From Adiantum capillus-veneris (taxonomy: Eukaryota > Streptophyta > Polypodiopsida > Polypodiales > Pteridaceae): a stretch of DNA of 64,000 bases. Under the pieces are notes generated by a model. It saw only the letters and a list, made by a program, of their open reading frames with translations. It was not told the DNA's origin and searched no databases. The stretch lies in contig CM043945.1 in assembly GCA_014529385.2 (NCBI GenBank), forward strand, positions 146,718,241 through 146,782,240, given 5' to 3'. Below, one piece after another: positions 46,317 to 57,186 of the stretch (the stretch's first letter is position 1; each line of letters begins with the position of its first letter). Made by a program: the position numbers and the translations under genes.

Positions 46317-49300
46317 ATGAGTAGCGACGAGGATGTGGGACCGTCCAACCGAAACACCTATCTCTCAACGAGGGTCTTATGTCCTTGTAATCAATGCAAG
46401 CATGCTGTGCGATGGACAAGACGTGTTTCTTTGCAGCATGTTCGCGAATTTGGCGAGTTCGATCCATCTATTATAGATCGAGTTGTTGCCAATTATAACT
46501 CGTCGGACTCTGACGCTGGCCAACAAGCAGCAATCTTGCAACCCAATAGACGTGTTCGCAGGCGCTTTGGTCAAGCAGCATATGTGAGGCCACAAGATGT
46601 AGCCTCTGACAGCTCGGGGGATGATCATGCAGAGCACATTCCCAACGAGGCAATGTTTGAGCCCGAGATTGATGAAATGATCGAGACGATCATGGATTCA
46701 GAAAGGCTTATCTATGATGATATGAAAAGTGAAGCCGATACGCCATTGTATAATGGAGCACGTATGTCTAGATTGAAAGCACTCCTGGTTCTTCTCAACA
46801 TGCAGGCAAAGTTTGGATGGAGTGACACTAGCGTCACAGCGCTTTTCAGGTGATCTATTACAATTAGTTTACTTTAATAGAACTCTAAATGTACAATGAT
46901 CTGATAGATTTTTACACGAGTGTATCATATTTTTATGTTGTGTAGATTGCTGAAAGAGCACATACTACCAGCTGACAATGTGATGCCAGATTCCCGAGAT
47001 GAAGCAAGAAAGATTTTGCGAAACTTGGGGATGGATTACAATTCTATCCACGCTTGTCCTAATGACTGCATTCTTTTCAGAGGGGAATACACAGACATGG
47101 AGAAGTGTCCGAAATGTGATTCCGAAAGATATCGAGTAGATCTCCACGGGACAAAATTTCCACAAAAGGTTTTGCGACATTTTCCTCTGCTTCCTCGCAT
47201 AAAGCATTTCTTCGAATGTAAGTCCATGGACGCCCTAGCATCATGGCATGAGGAGAATAAATCTTCGGATGGTGTGCTACGAATTCCTGCAGATTGCGCA
47301 GCCTGGAAACATATAGATGGAACATGGTCGGATTTTGCCAGGGAAGCTCAAAATATGCGCTTAGGCCTGGCTATGGATGGCATAAATCCATTTGGTCAAA
47401 GATCAACATCTTACAGTGTATGGCCCGTTGTCATCGTCAACTACAACATTCCCCCGTGGTTGACTACGAAGAAGGGGCACCTATGGCTAAGCTTGATTGT
47501 GCCAGGGCGATATAAAGTGGGGAATATGGATGTGTATCTTCGTCCAGTATTGGAAGAGCTACAACAATTGTGGATTGGCATAGAGATGGTGGATATGAGC
47601 CGACACACAGGACGACGGAATGCTTTGATCAGAGGCATTCTAATGTGGACCATGCATGACTATGCCGGGCTAGCAGAATGCTCAGGTGATCTATTGACAC
47701 TCCTCACTCAGACACTGTAAATATTGTTTTTTCCCATAGTTGATCTATTATCATGTGTATACATGTAGGGCTTCAAACAAGCGGATATAGAGCATGTGTC
47801 ACATGTGGACCTAGACTGAATGCACGTAGGGTACCCTCACTGAAGAAGAAAATCTACGAAGGTCATCGAGCGTATCTTCCAGAGAATCATGTGTTACGCG
47901 ACGGCTTTTTGGGAAGAGAGCCACCAAGGATGTCTGCACAAGCATGGTTAGAGCAGAAGGAGATGTGCGATGACGGATTGCCTCCAGGGATGAAGAGACT
48001 ATCTCTATGGTACGAGTTACCATACTGGCCCCGACTCATGATCAATCACTTGCTCGATCCAATGCACATATTCAAGAATGTGGGTAATCTACTATGGGAC
48101 CATTTGACCGGCAAGAAAGATACTTTGGGAGCCAGAGTTGACCTTAGAAATGTGGATCGTATGGAGCAATATTGGCCGCAAACAGCGTTTGATGGATTGA
48201 TAAAACTCCCTAAAGCACCATGGATTTTCACAGGAGCCCAAGAACGCAAAGTAAAAGAGGCCATTCGATCTTTGCGGACCCCCACTGGCGTAATGCACTT
48301 GCTCCGAACGTGTTTTACTAAAGAAGGAAAGCTTACCGGTTTGAAGTCACACGATTGGCATAAAATGTGTCAGGTACGTTCATAGTGGTCTTTAATATCA
48401 TTGCATAAAATGTGGACTTTAATATCATTGCTGCACATACTTTACAGTTTATTTTACCGGTTGCCATTGAGGGATGTTTGTCTCTCGACATCCGTAACAC
48501 AATCTACAAACTTGCAAAGCTGGTGCAATGGACCTCACAAAAGGAGATCAACGTAGACTCCATACCATTCGCCAAACTAAATGCTGCGGAGCTTGTGTGC
48601 ATGTTTGAGAAACATTTTCCTACTACAATGCTAACCATTCAGGTGCATCTTCTTGTTCACATAGTTGATGAGGTGGAAATAGCTGGCACAGTTCATTCCA
48701 GATGGATGTTCTTCTTAGAGCGTTTCATGAAAACGCTTAAGGGATATGTGCGTCAAAAGGCACGTCCGGAGGGTAGCATGGCAGAAGGTTGGTTGGTATG
48801 AGAGTCCCTAGTGTACATTGGAGAGTGGCTAGACGGATTTGATAAATCCCGGGACACGCTATGGCGAACCATAGATGATGAGCGCATATCTGGGATTGTC
48901 ATGTGCAATCTCGGTGTTGAGAAGAAGATGACGGAAGATCTAGAGGCTAAAATCAACCGATTTTGCATGCTTCACAATCCAGTGATGCAAAAGTGGATTT
49001 CACAATATGAGGATGCAAAGCAAGAGCGACAAAGGGCACGAATCGAGTGGAGACGCGGAAGACGACCACCGATGCACTATCCAGCGGTTCTGGAGAGCCT
49101 ACCAACCTTCATGAGCTTAAGATGGTTGCACAACCAATTGAAAAGCGCACAACAATGCGGTGATGAAGTGACTGAAGAAGAGTGGGAGTACTCTCGGGGT
49201 TGTGCGACCAAGGTAAGTTTGCAATGTACGACTAGCAAGTGACTTTATTTAATAACGTTTGAACGGCCACTCATAATCTTTGTTCGTTGTAGTATAAGTC

Positions 49301-50045
49301 ATACACAGCAGCATGGTGTAAAGGTCGACATTTTAGGGTGGAACGAATCGACAAAAAGCGTTTTACTCAAGATTGTGGAATCATGGCAAAATTTGAACAG
49401 TCTAGTCGACGACGTTCCTCTGATGCAGATCCTGTGGTGGCGGAACTCACTTACTTCGGCACGCTACAAGAGATTTTGAGGATCGATTACAGAGGATTTT
49501 TTGTCGACTTGTTCGACGTGCAATGGTTCAAGATAATCATGGAGGGTCGCAACGCTACTGTGCGTAGAGGAGAGTCTGGTTTTCTTGAGGTGGATTCTAC
49601 TAAGAAATGGACTGACCTAAGAGACACTTTCGTACTACCCGAGCATTGTGAACAAGTAAGTATGTAAATAGTTAACATCCCCCTTTTACAAGTTATGTGC
49701 TTGAAAGCTCTCATGTAAGTTATGTGGCTCTGGCAGGTAATATTTCATCCTACAAAGTCTACATCAAACTGGTGGTACGTCATAGAGGTAGCCCCTCGTA
49801 GTGCAAGGACGTATGAAGGCTACCATGTGCCAATCATAACGACATCAATGGAGGAGATCAGAGAAGATGCTCAATCAGAAGCTGCTGCGGTGGTGCCAGA
49901 CGAGCATCAAGATGCTACTACTCTATATGGGGTGCATGCAGAGGAGCTACAAAATGAAACAGAGGATATGTGTTTAAACGGAGAGCTCTATATAGATATA
50001 GGAAGTTATGCTGAGTTATGCGAGGATGAGAGAGAGATCTCTTAA
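46317..50045 (+). pseudogene. CACTA transposase, TNP2 type (six exons, one in-frame stop)
   Basis: Cuts and inserts the transposon at its ends. Exons are 46317-46849, 46946-47685, 47769-48373, 48448-49212, 49293-49655 and 49737-50045. All introns are GT-AG and the phases fit exactly, giving 1104 codons. Exon 1 carries the Cys/His N-terminal transposase-associated block (CPCNQCKH). Exon 2 starts the tnp2 domain (CPKCDSERYR, LAMDGINPFG, PPWLTTKKGHLWLSLIVPG). Exon 3 has YELPYWPRLMINHLLDPMH. Exon 4 matches the DUF4218 region (VHLLVHIVDEVEIAGTVHSR, RWMFFLERFMKTLKGYVR). Exon 5 matches DUF4216 (YFGTLQEILRIDY). The only lesion found is a TGA at 48799-48801 in exon 4. Family assignment is firm. Confidence 0.9.
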
Positions 50046-50317
50046 AGCCACAAATATTGTATTTGAACAATTTTGCTCCGTGTTGTAAAAGCTCTGGCTC
50101 TCTAAGTACCTTCCATGGTGTATAACGCTCTTTTCTACTCGCGCTCACATCTTTTGATTGAAAATTATGAGTTTTCGACTTGCCTCTTCTATCACTCGAT
50201 TCATTGCGTCATTGTATTTATATGCGTCATTACGTCATTGTATTTAATGGTCTTTGCGTCATTGTCTACTCTATTCATTCAATATTAAGTTTAAATATTC
50301 GTGTGTTTAATGCAGGT

Positions 50318-51631
50318 ATGGATGATGAGGAGTTTCTTTCTTCTTTGTCACCGCAGCAGAGACAGTGGTACGTGGAGCGTCATCGCTCTGGCGCATCATC
50401 GCGCATTCCTACACCATCCGCATCTCCCTCTCTTTCGGAGCATTCGGCGCGCTCCGAAGCCTCGTTGTCGATGAGACGAGCTTCACACTCGTCTAGACAC
50501 CGGCGCTCTAGTGGTGGTGATGGCGGTTGTTGTGGGGATTCTGCCACCGATGCCTCCACACCGCCTCGTGTTCGACGAGGCTCTTTACCCTCCCCTTCTT
50601 TGCCCGCCCCCACACCAGCCACAGCATCGCCATCTACGCCAGGTTTTGCACGGCTGACTGTTCCTAGAAGCTACACACCTCTACCTACTCCGCCAAGAGC
50701 CACCCCACTCGACACTCCTCACTTCGGGGCCCAGATGCCAGTGGAGACACCTGACGTCCGTACCCCCATCGACACGCCGCTAGAGACCCCTGCCGGGACA
50801 CCCAGGTTCACGCGTCACCGGCCAGAGGGCTTGCCTTACTCCGTCGACATCAGCGACGGCATCATCATGGATGATGACGGCAAGAAGGTGATCTCGCGCA
50901 TGCGTGGTCTTTGCTCTCAGTTGTTTAGACACTACATACTAAACGAATGGAGTGAAGTACCAAGTGATTTAAAAAACACAGTCATCAGCATACTTCATGA
51001 TGAGTTTCCCGTTCCAACACGGGATTAGCGCTTCAATGAAGACCTGATGAAGATTCGAATGCGCGAATACTGCAAACACAAGCATTCCGAAGTGCAAAAA
51101 GCAATCAAGATTGGGTGGAACAGGCCAGATTGGCTGGCCAAAGAAGATTGGAAGAATGCGAAGAAAGCAGCGCGCGAGAATCCCGACAAGTGGAAGCAAC
51201 AAAAGGATGCAGCCAGAGCGCGAGTAGAGGCAGGGAGCTCGCACCACTTGGGGAGCGGTGGATGGGCATCATTTGAGGCCGATTTTGTAAGTCTTTTCAC
51301 ATTGCTCTTTATGCATGTTCGATAGTTTAGGGTTTATGAGTTTTTTAGTTCTAACATAATGAAATCTTTGTATGTTTTGACAGTGGTCGATGACAGGACG
51401 TGATCCCACACCGTACGAGCGCGAGTACGCAGGCAGGAAGGGCTTAAACGCCCTGATGGATATTCTCAATTCTCGTGGCGGCATGGTTAGTATTAGGGTT
51501 TACTCTTTTTTATTTTTTGTATTGTTTTATAAATGTCGTTATATGTTTATACTTACTGAAAGCTGTCTTATTGTCTTTTTTTGCAGAATCCGACAGATAC
51601 GCCGGTTGGACGCAATGAGACGTCTGACTAG
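50318..51631 (+). pseudogene. CACTA second gene, TNPA/plant-transposase type (three exons, one in-frame stop)
   Basis: The position downstream of TNP2 and the sequence fit the DNA-binding accessory transposase of CACTA elements. Exons are 50318-51286, 51384-51485 and 51587-51631, with GT-AG introns and fitting phases. The N-terminal half is Ser/Pro/Arg-rich with TP repeats. The C-terminal half has LCSQLFRHYILNEWSEVP, IKIGWNRPDWLAKEDW, AARENPDKWKQQ, GSSHHLGSGGWASFEADF and TPYEREYAGRKG, typical of the plant transposase (Ptta/En/Spm) family. A TAG at 51026-51028 interrupts exon 1 in frame. Such proteins bind the subterminal repeats found at both ends of this element. Confidence 0.8.
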
Positions 51632-51986
51632 ACGACGTCAGTTTAGCCGTAGCTAGATAGCATTAGTTTAGGGTTTCTCATAGCTTATGTATCATGAGAC
51701 GGATTTTATACGTCTTTTTGAACCATGTATATTATTACATTTGTCACCGCAGTTCCTTTTGCCAATCAATTCTTTATGCCTATGATGTTGTACAATTGTC
51801 ATTATTACATTTGCCAATCAATTCATTTTGCCTATGATGTGTACAATTGTCAATTTTGCAAACAATGCGTCTTGTGGGTGACTATTTTGGGTCTATTATC
51901 TACTTTTGCACTTTTTTTAAAAAGTGAATCAAGTACAATATGGTTGATGGGTGGCACGGCATTCAATGCCCTGCCACCAAAAAAAT

Positions 51987-52180
51987 ATTCTCTCAGGCGT
52001 CGCTATAAGCGTCGCTATTTATGGCTCTGTAGCGTCGCTATGAGCGTCGCTATAGTCTTCTGTGTAAACGTCGCTATAGGCGGCGCTACAGGCGTCGCTA
52101 TATAGCGACGCATGTAGCGACGCCTATAGCGACGCATATAGCGACGCTCGTAGCGATGGTTGTAGCGACGCCGGGGGTTA
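51987..52180. repeat. CACTA right subterminal repeats and palindrome
   Basis: Same GCGTCGCTATAAGC units as the left end. The centre (52092-52111) is a perfect 20-bp palindrome GCGTCGCTATATAGCGACGC, extending to arms of about 34 bp with two mismatches. Confidence 0.88.
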
Positions 52181-52230
52181 TAAAAACCCAATGTATTTCC
52201 GTCGCTAACAGCGTCACAAGAGCACACAAC

Positions 52231-52241
52231 CTCTTGTAGTG
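52231..52241 (-). repeat. CACTA right terminal inverted repeat
   Basis: CTCTTGTAGTG, the inverse of the left end with one difference. Confidence 0.92.
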
Positions 52242-52456
52242 GGGGGACCGGCTCCACATAAATCCGGTCCTCAACTGTTGTCATGTTCTCTAAATTCTCT
52301 CTCTTGCAAAAGTATTGTCTATGCCAAGTTAACTAATTGCTATGATTATGTTGCTATCTTCAATTATGTCAACCCGCTATGCTCACAACATCATTTCTTG
52401 AAAGTACTCTCATTAAATTACGCTACTCTCAAATTGAATAGGCAAATTCCATTACA

Positions 52457-52720
52457 TATTGTATCCATCTTGAGACTGCGTGGAATGAACCTATAGATGC
52501 CTTGTCAGTGCAGGCCTACATTGCAAAGTGTCAAGGAAACAAGGCACTTGTTGAAGAAAACTGTAGGAGAGAAAATGGGGATGAAGGTCCCTCAAACAGG
52601 GCTACTAGAGGTGGAGGGAGAAAGGATCGGAGTCCCTCTCAAGAGCCCATGGCAAGGGATCCTCCATCACAAGAGGTACCAATGAGAGATGTTGCACCAA
52701 AGGAGAAGCAAGATAAATAA
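52457..52720 (+). pseudogene. Element D: gag, third part
   Basis: After removal of element C the frame joins KEVLHDVGD to CIHLETAWNEPIDALSVQAY without a break. It ends in a Lys/Arg-rich tail (PPSQEVPMRDVAPKEKQDK) with a stop at 52718. The 5-bp ATTGT at 35771-35775 and 52458-52462 is the likely target duplication of C. Confidence 0.7.
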
Positions 52721-52950
52721 AAGAGCAAGGGGAATGCCCATCATACAAGCTACTATCAGCTTCCACAGATTTGAAGAAATTTTTAGAGGAAAGGATCTTA
52801 AATAGCAAGGTGTAGTTTACATTGGGATAAGTCATTGGCATTGCAAAAAGAGAGTTCCACGAGGAAATCATTGATATCATAAGAAGGAAGTGACAAGCTT
52901 TAACAGAGTCTATCCAATCAGAGGCTGAAGAGAGTGCTTCAAAGACACGT

Positions 52951-53601
52951 GTGATACAAGTACAACAAATAGATGAAGATGAGAATTTTGTAAGCTGCTA
53001 CCAGTCTTCGGACGGCAGAAATAGGAATGTTAAATTTCAAGATGAAGATGAAGACAAAGCCACTCATAAGAGCCACTATTCTAGAAACCATTATGCAAGG
53101 GCTACAACAGAAACCTTGGTTAAGGTGGGAGACCTTGAGGAGCCTTATGTGGCCTTGATAGACCATGGTTCGGAGATTAGACTCATGTCCAAGAGTCTCT
53201 ATACGAAGGGAAAGTGGCCAATTGATACTGACCATGGGTGGATGATTAGGGCTGCAAACAACTCATCCAGGGATCTCTATGGTGCTTGTCCAAATTTTAA
53301 TGTAACCATAGGGGATGTGAAAGGTGAGCAAAATTTCTTTTTTCAAGAGATGTCAAGCTATCCTCTAATCCTTGGACAACCATACATCACTGCAATGCAA
53401 ATGGAGACAAAAGTATTGGATGATGGATCTGCCTATGACAGGGTCAAAAGCAAAGATGGAAAACGAGTTGTTCAATTTTTGACAGTTTGCATTGGCCATG
53501 AGCAATATCGTGACGGCTTAAGGGATCATTTTCTACCAAAACCAAGCAAGGAGTTTCGACATCAAAGGGAGATGAGGGGTTTTGACCGAGTACCATTGTA
53601 A
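52951..53601 (+). pseudogene. Element D: protease region
   Basis: A 216-codon frame with the protease block VALIDHGSEIRLMSKSLY (His replaces the usual Ser or Thr of DSG/DTG), then PIDTDHGWMIRAANNSS, YPLILGQPYI and VLDDGSAYDRVKSKDGKR. The Asp that would be catalytic is present. Whether the D-H-G form is active is not known to me. It is the clearest diagnostic of the D lineage. Confidence 0.7.
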
Positions 53602-54179
53602 AGCGGGAGTGCAGTGGTGCAGAAAGAAAAAGGTTCTCGCCTGATCCAAAGGGAGATGAATCTTTTTCTACAGGTTCCCCACTAGCAAAGGATGGATCAG
53701 TGTCTTTCACAACGTTTGGAGATTTAAAGAAAGGACAAAAACAATATGTAAATAGTGTACAAAGAAAATACAAAAACCATAACTTGCTAGATGAAGACGA
53801 GTACATTTTAGGTGTTTTTGAGGAGGTTTATTTTGTAGATACTATGAGTGATCTCAATGCTATAACAAGTTCTAGTTTTCAACAAGGAAAATGACCTGGT
53901 AAAAGTAGCTTCTATGGACATGTATAGAATCATTGAGTCTTTCAAAGATGAGGAGTTCTTCAATGTGCAAAAAGATCTAGAAGTGCGAGTGGAGATGAAG
54001 TACAAAACTATAGCAAATAAGATGAAACTAGTGGCATTGCATTTGCCTACAGATTGCAAGGAAACTATGGATCAGGCTTCTTTGCAACCTAGTCTCCGGG
54101 ATCCAAAAAGAATTGGACACAAGTTTACACAAGATTCATTGAAGATGTTGAAAGTTGGAGGCAATGACTCCTTGACAGA

Positions 54180-54985
54180 GATTGAAAGAAAATGCTTTGA
54201 ACAGACACTCTCCAAACATGGAAAAGCTTTTGCATTTGAGCCGCATGAGATAGGGTGTGTGGATCCATCTATAGTCAAACCAATGGTAATATTCATTGTA
54301 TCTCATGTGCCTTGGAATCTACGACCAATTCCACTTCCAAATCTTGCCAAATCTTATAGATTTACTCAATGAAAAGATAAAGATGGGTATTTTGGAACCT
54401 TCATGTGCCCCCTACTCAAGCAGATGGTTCACAGCACCAAAGAAAAATGGAGCTCTACGCTTCATTCAAGACATGTAGCCTGTCAACAAACTCACAATCA
54501 GGAATATGGGTCCAGGGCCAATTGTAGATGAGTTTGCAGAAGCATTTGCGGGAAGGGCAATATATTCTATGGGGGATTTGTACACAGGGTATGATCAGTT
54601 CCAACTAGCAATGGAAAGCAAGGACTTGACTACCATGAGAACACCCTTGGGTTGCACCTTACCGTAGGGAGCAACCAACTCGGTTGCGCACATGATGAAC
54701 GGTATGAACAAAGTCCTTCATGACTTCATACATAATGCCTTTTCTTGATGATTTTCCAATCAAAGTATGCGACTTAGCTAAAAAAGATGAGTCTCTGGAT
54801 TCGAGGGGGTGTCGTAAATATGTAGCAAACCACATCAATGATTGTGATAGAATTTTAACAAGGCTGGAAGAACTGAACCATACATTATCTTGGCAAAAGT
54901 TAGTGTTTGGGGTTGAAGAAATATTGATAGTGGGACATCTTTGTAATCCTCATGCTGACCTTGTCCAACTAAACTAGATGCAATA
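54180..54985 (+). pseudogene. Element D: reverse transcriptase
   Basis: Pieces in different frames, in order: FEQTLSKHGKAFAFEPHEIG (pre-RT), then LLNEKIKMGILEPSCAPYSS, WFTAPKKNGALRFIQDM, GDLYTGYDQFQLA, a degenerate AHMMNGMNKVLHDFI, and MPFLDDFPIK, where FLDD is the catalytic YXDD equivalent (about 54740). Stops and at least two frameshifts break it. Confidence 0.75.
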
Positions 54986-54991
54986 TAGAGG

Positions 54992-55735
54992 ATGAAGGAA
55001 TTATGCGTAAATATCATGGAGGTGAGAAGGTTTCTAGGTGCATGTGTCTTATATCTCATATGTATTCGACATTATGCACATGTCACAAATCCTCTTTATC
55101 AATTGCTAAGAAAGAACCAAAGGTTTCAATGGAATGATGTACATGTAAAAGCTATGAGAAAGTTGAAGCAATTGTTGTTGTCTTCACCAACTTTGAGGAA
55201 GATTGACTATGAGTGTGGAAGACCGGTGATTGTGACAGTGGACACTAGTCCAAAGAGAATTGGATGGTCAGTAGGACAAGACAATGAAGAGAAACACAGG
55301 TATTTGGTGAGGTTTGCGGCCAAGGTTCTAAGCTCTAACCAAAGAGCATATCCACAAGTAAAAAGGGCATTATGGGGGGTGGTTACCGCATTAAAGTGTG
55401 ACAAAGATTACTTCATTGGAGCATCTGTAGTTGTGGAGACTGACTGCTTACCACTTCTAGGGATGATTGCAAGCTTCTCTACTCCTGATATTGCTATGCT
55501 TAGGTGGATTGCTTATATAGAGTCCTTGAACCCAGAACTGAATCACATTGCAGGAAAAGATAATGCAATGGCAAGTATGCTTTCAAGGGCAAGGTATGAA
55601 GATGAGGATAATGTGATTGATGAGGAAGAAGATGTGGGAACAAAATTCTACACAATTTCTCATGCAAAGTGTGATGATATATGCATTGTGTCTTCACTTG
55701 AGTCCTTTTCAGACGAGTTCTATGAGGATGAATGA
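54992..55735 (+). pseudogene. Element D: RNase H
   Basis: A 247-codon frame: RRFLGACVLYLICIRHYAHV (the RT/RNase H connection), then VTVDTSPKRIGWSVGQD (first catalytic Asp), YPQVKRALWGVVTAL (the Glu site reads Arg-Ala where KRE is expected), VVETDCLPLLGMI (Asp) and HIAGKDNAMASMLSRAR. Position and motifs are clear. It is the longest intact piece of element D. Confidence 0.8.
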
Positions 55736-55799
55736 TTGCTCATAGGTCGCTACTTGAGTACTTTACAAAAGCAAGATGACTGGACTGAATGAGAAAGAA

Positions 55800-57121
55800 A
55801 GCATGTGGATTCTTCTTGAGGGATGGCTACTTATGGAAACATCCTAAAAGAAGAGATGGGACTCCATTACAAGTTGTATGTGATAAGCCTACTCAGCTCA
55901 AAGTTATCAAGGAGCTTCATGAAAGCCTATATGCTGGACATTGAGGTGTATGTGATACTTTTTTCAAAGTGAAAGAGAGATATTGGTGGAAAGGGATGTA
56001 TAAGGATGTAGCGGATTTTGTGGAGTCTTGTGTCACATGCCAAATGTATTCCAATGTACGCCATCGTGATGGATTGCATCGTACATACCCATTAGCCATG
56101 CACTATAAATGAGTTGTTGATCTAGTCACAATGCCTTTAGGACTTTGGAAAATGAGATACTTAGTACTTGCATGAGAAGACTTGACAAACCAAGTGGAAG
56201 GGTGTGCATTGAGGACAAAAAATACAAAAGCTGTTTGTAAATTTTTGCTTGAAGATGTAATTTGCCGCTATGGCTGTGTGGGAAAGATAATTGTTGATAG
56301 AGGTGAGTTAGATGCAGATGAAGCAAGCGATTCTTTATGAGAATTGGTATCAAGCTAGCCCGGACCTATCCTTATAATCCAGAGGGAAATGGGAAAAGTG
56401 AAAGAGGACACCCTCCTATTGTCAAATCTTTGGCTAAGGCATGCAAAGGTAGAATGCGTGAATGGCCAAGGTTGCTACCATGTGCTTTATGGACTGATTG
56501 TACAACCCATAGCTTAGTAACTCGTTACATGTGTATTGAATTGATGTATGGTCAAAAGACAGTCATGCCAATTGAGGATGTAGTTCCTACTTGGAACATG
56601 TTACCTTGGCAAGATGGTGTAAGTAGGGAAAGTCTACTTGATTTGTGCATAAAGCAATTAGAAAGAAGACAGAAAGACATAGACATTGCAAAAGCTTGAT
56701 TGAAGGATGCAAGACTAAAGAATAAAGATAGGTTTGATAAAAGAGATAGGCTTCGACCAAAGCCTATTGAAGAGGGTGATTGGGTCATAATGTAGGACAA
56801 TAGCCTTGACAAGCAACACATCACACAAAGAAAACTTGCAAAAAGGTGGTTTGGTCCCTATGTTGTCAAACATGTGCATGGAAATGCTACATATACTTTG
56901 AGGGAGCTCGATGTAACAGAGCTTAAAATTCCCATAGCATGCAAAAGAATCACGATGTTCAAGAGGAGACATGATAATGATCCTTTTGATTCACAACAAG
57001 ATAATGATGAAGAACCTAATGACATTGCTAAAGATGAGGATGAATAAGCAGAGGATGATCTTCTAGAATTTGCAGAAGATGAAAATGACATCCAAATATT
57101 TGTGGATCTTAATGAAGATTA
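55800..57121 (+). pseudogene. Element D: integrase and C-terminal tail
   Basis: The zinc module is seen as ELHESLYAGH, then CVTCQMY. The core has VVDLVTMPLGLW (first Asp) and VGKIIVDRGELDADEA (second Asp). The third block reads YNPEGNGKSERGHPPIVKSL with Glu present. The tail has LMYGQKTVMPIE, DRLRPKPIEEGDWVIM, RWFGPYVVKHVHGNATYTL and KRITMFKRR. Several in-frame stops occur (for example near 55942, 56110, 56174, 56338 and 56699). Confidence 0.75.
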
Positions 57122-57167
57122 AACCTACATAGGGAAAATTTTGGCACATGCCGGAGGATGTGTAGGT

Positions 57168-57186
57168 TCAGAGGGGGTGGATATCG
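57168..57186 (+). other. Element D: polypurine tract
   Basis: TCAGAGGGGGTGGATATCG directly before TGTCATGGCATG, the proposed 3' LTR start. Confidence 0.45.

Larger units (their letters stand above)
44592..52241 (+). mobile_element. Complete CACTA (En/Spm) DNA transposon
   Basis: A 7650-bp element. The left end is CACTACAAGAAGC and the right end CTCTTGTAGTG, giving terminal inverted repeats of about 10-12 bp. Counting the G run at the empty site in the other LTR of C (six G) against the two sides here (four and five G) gives a 3-bp target duplication GGG, as expected for CACTA elements. Inside are subterminal palindromic arrays at both ends, simple repeats, a captured HMA gene fragment, a six-exon TNP2-type transposase gene and a three-exon TNPA-type gene. 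Both genes have exactly one in-frame stop, so this copy looks recently disabled. Confidence 0.95.
43102..52456 (+). mobile_element. Element C: 3' LTR, split by the CACTA transposon
   Basis: About 1.7 kb of LTR sequence in two pieces (43102-44591 and 52242-52456). Relative to the 5' LTR it has about 108 extra bases from a minisatellite (43395-43535). Because only this LTR carries the CACTA element, the CACTA arrived after element C. Confidence 0.9.

Noticed and set aside
48790-48820. TGA in TNP2 removed by a tiny intron (GTATGA...CTAG)
   Set aside because: The intron would be about 15-20 bases, far below the plant minimum.
46377-48968. Minus-strand frames opposite the TNP2 gene
   Set aside because: Shadows of the plus-strand exons, which have matching phases and known domains.
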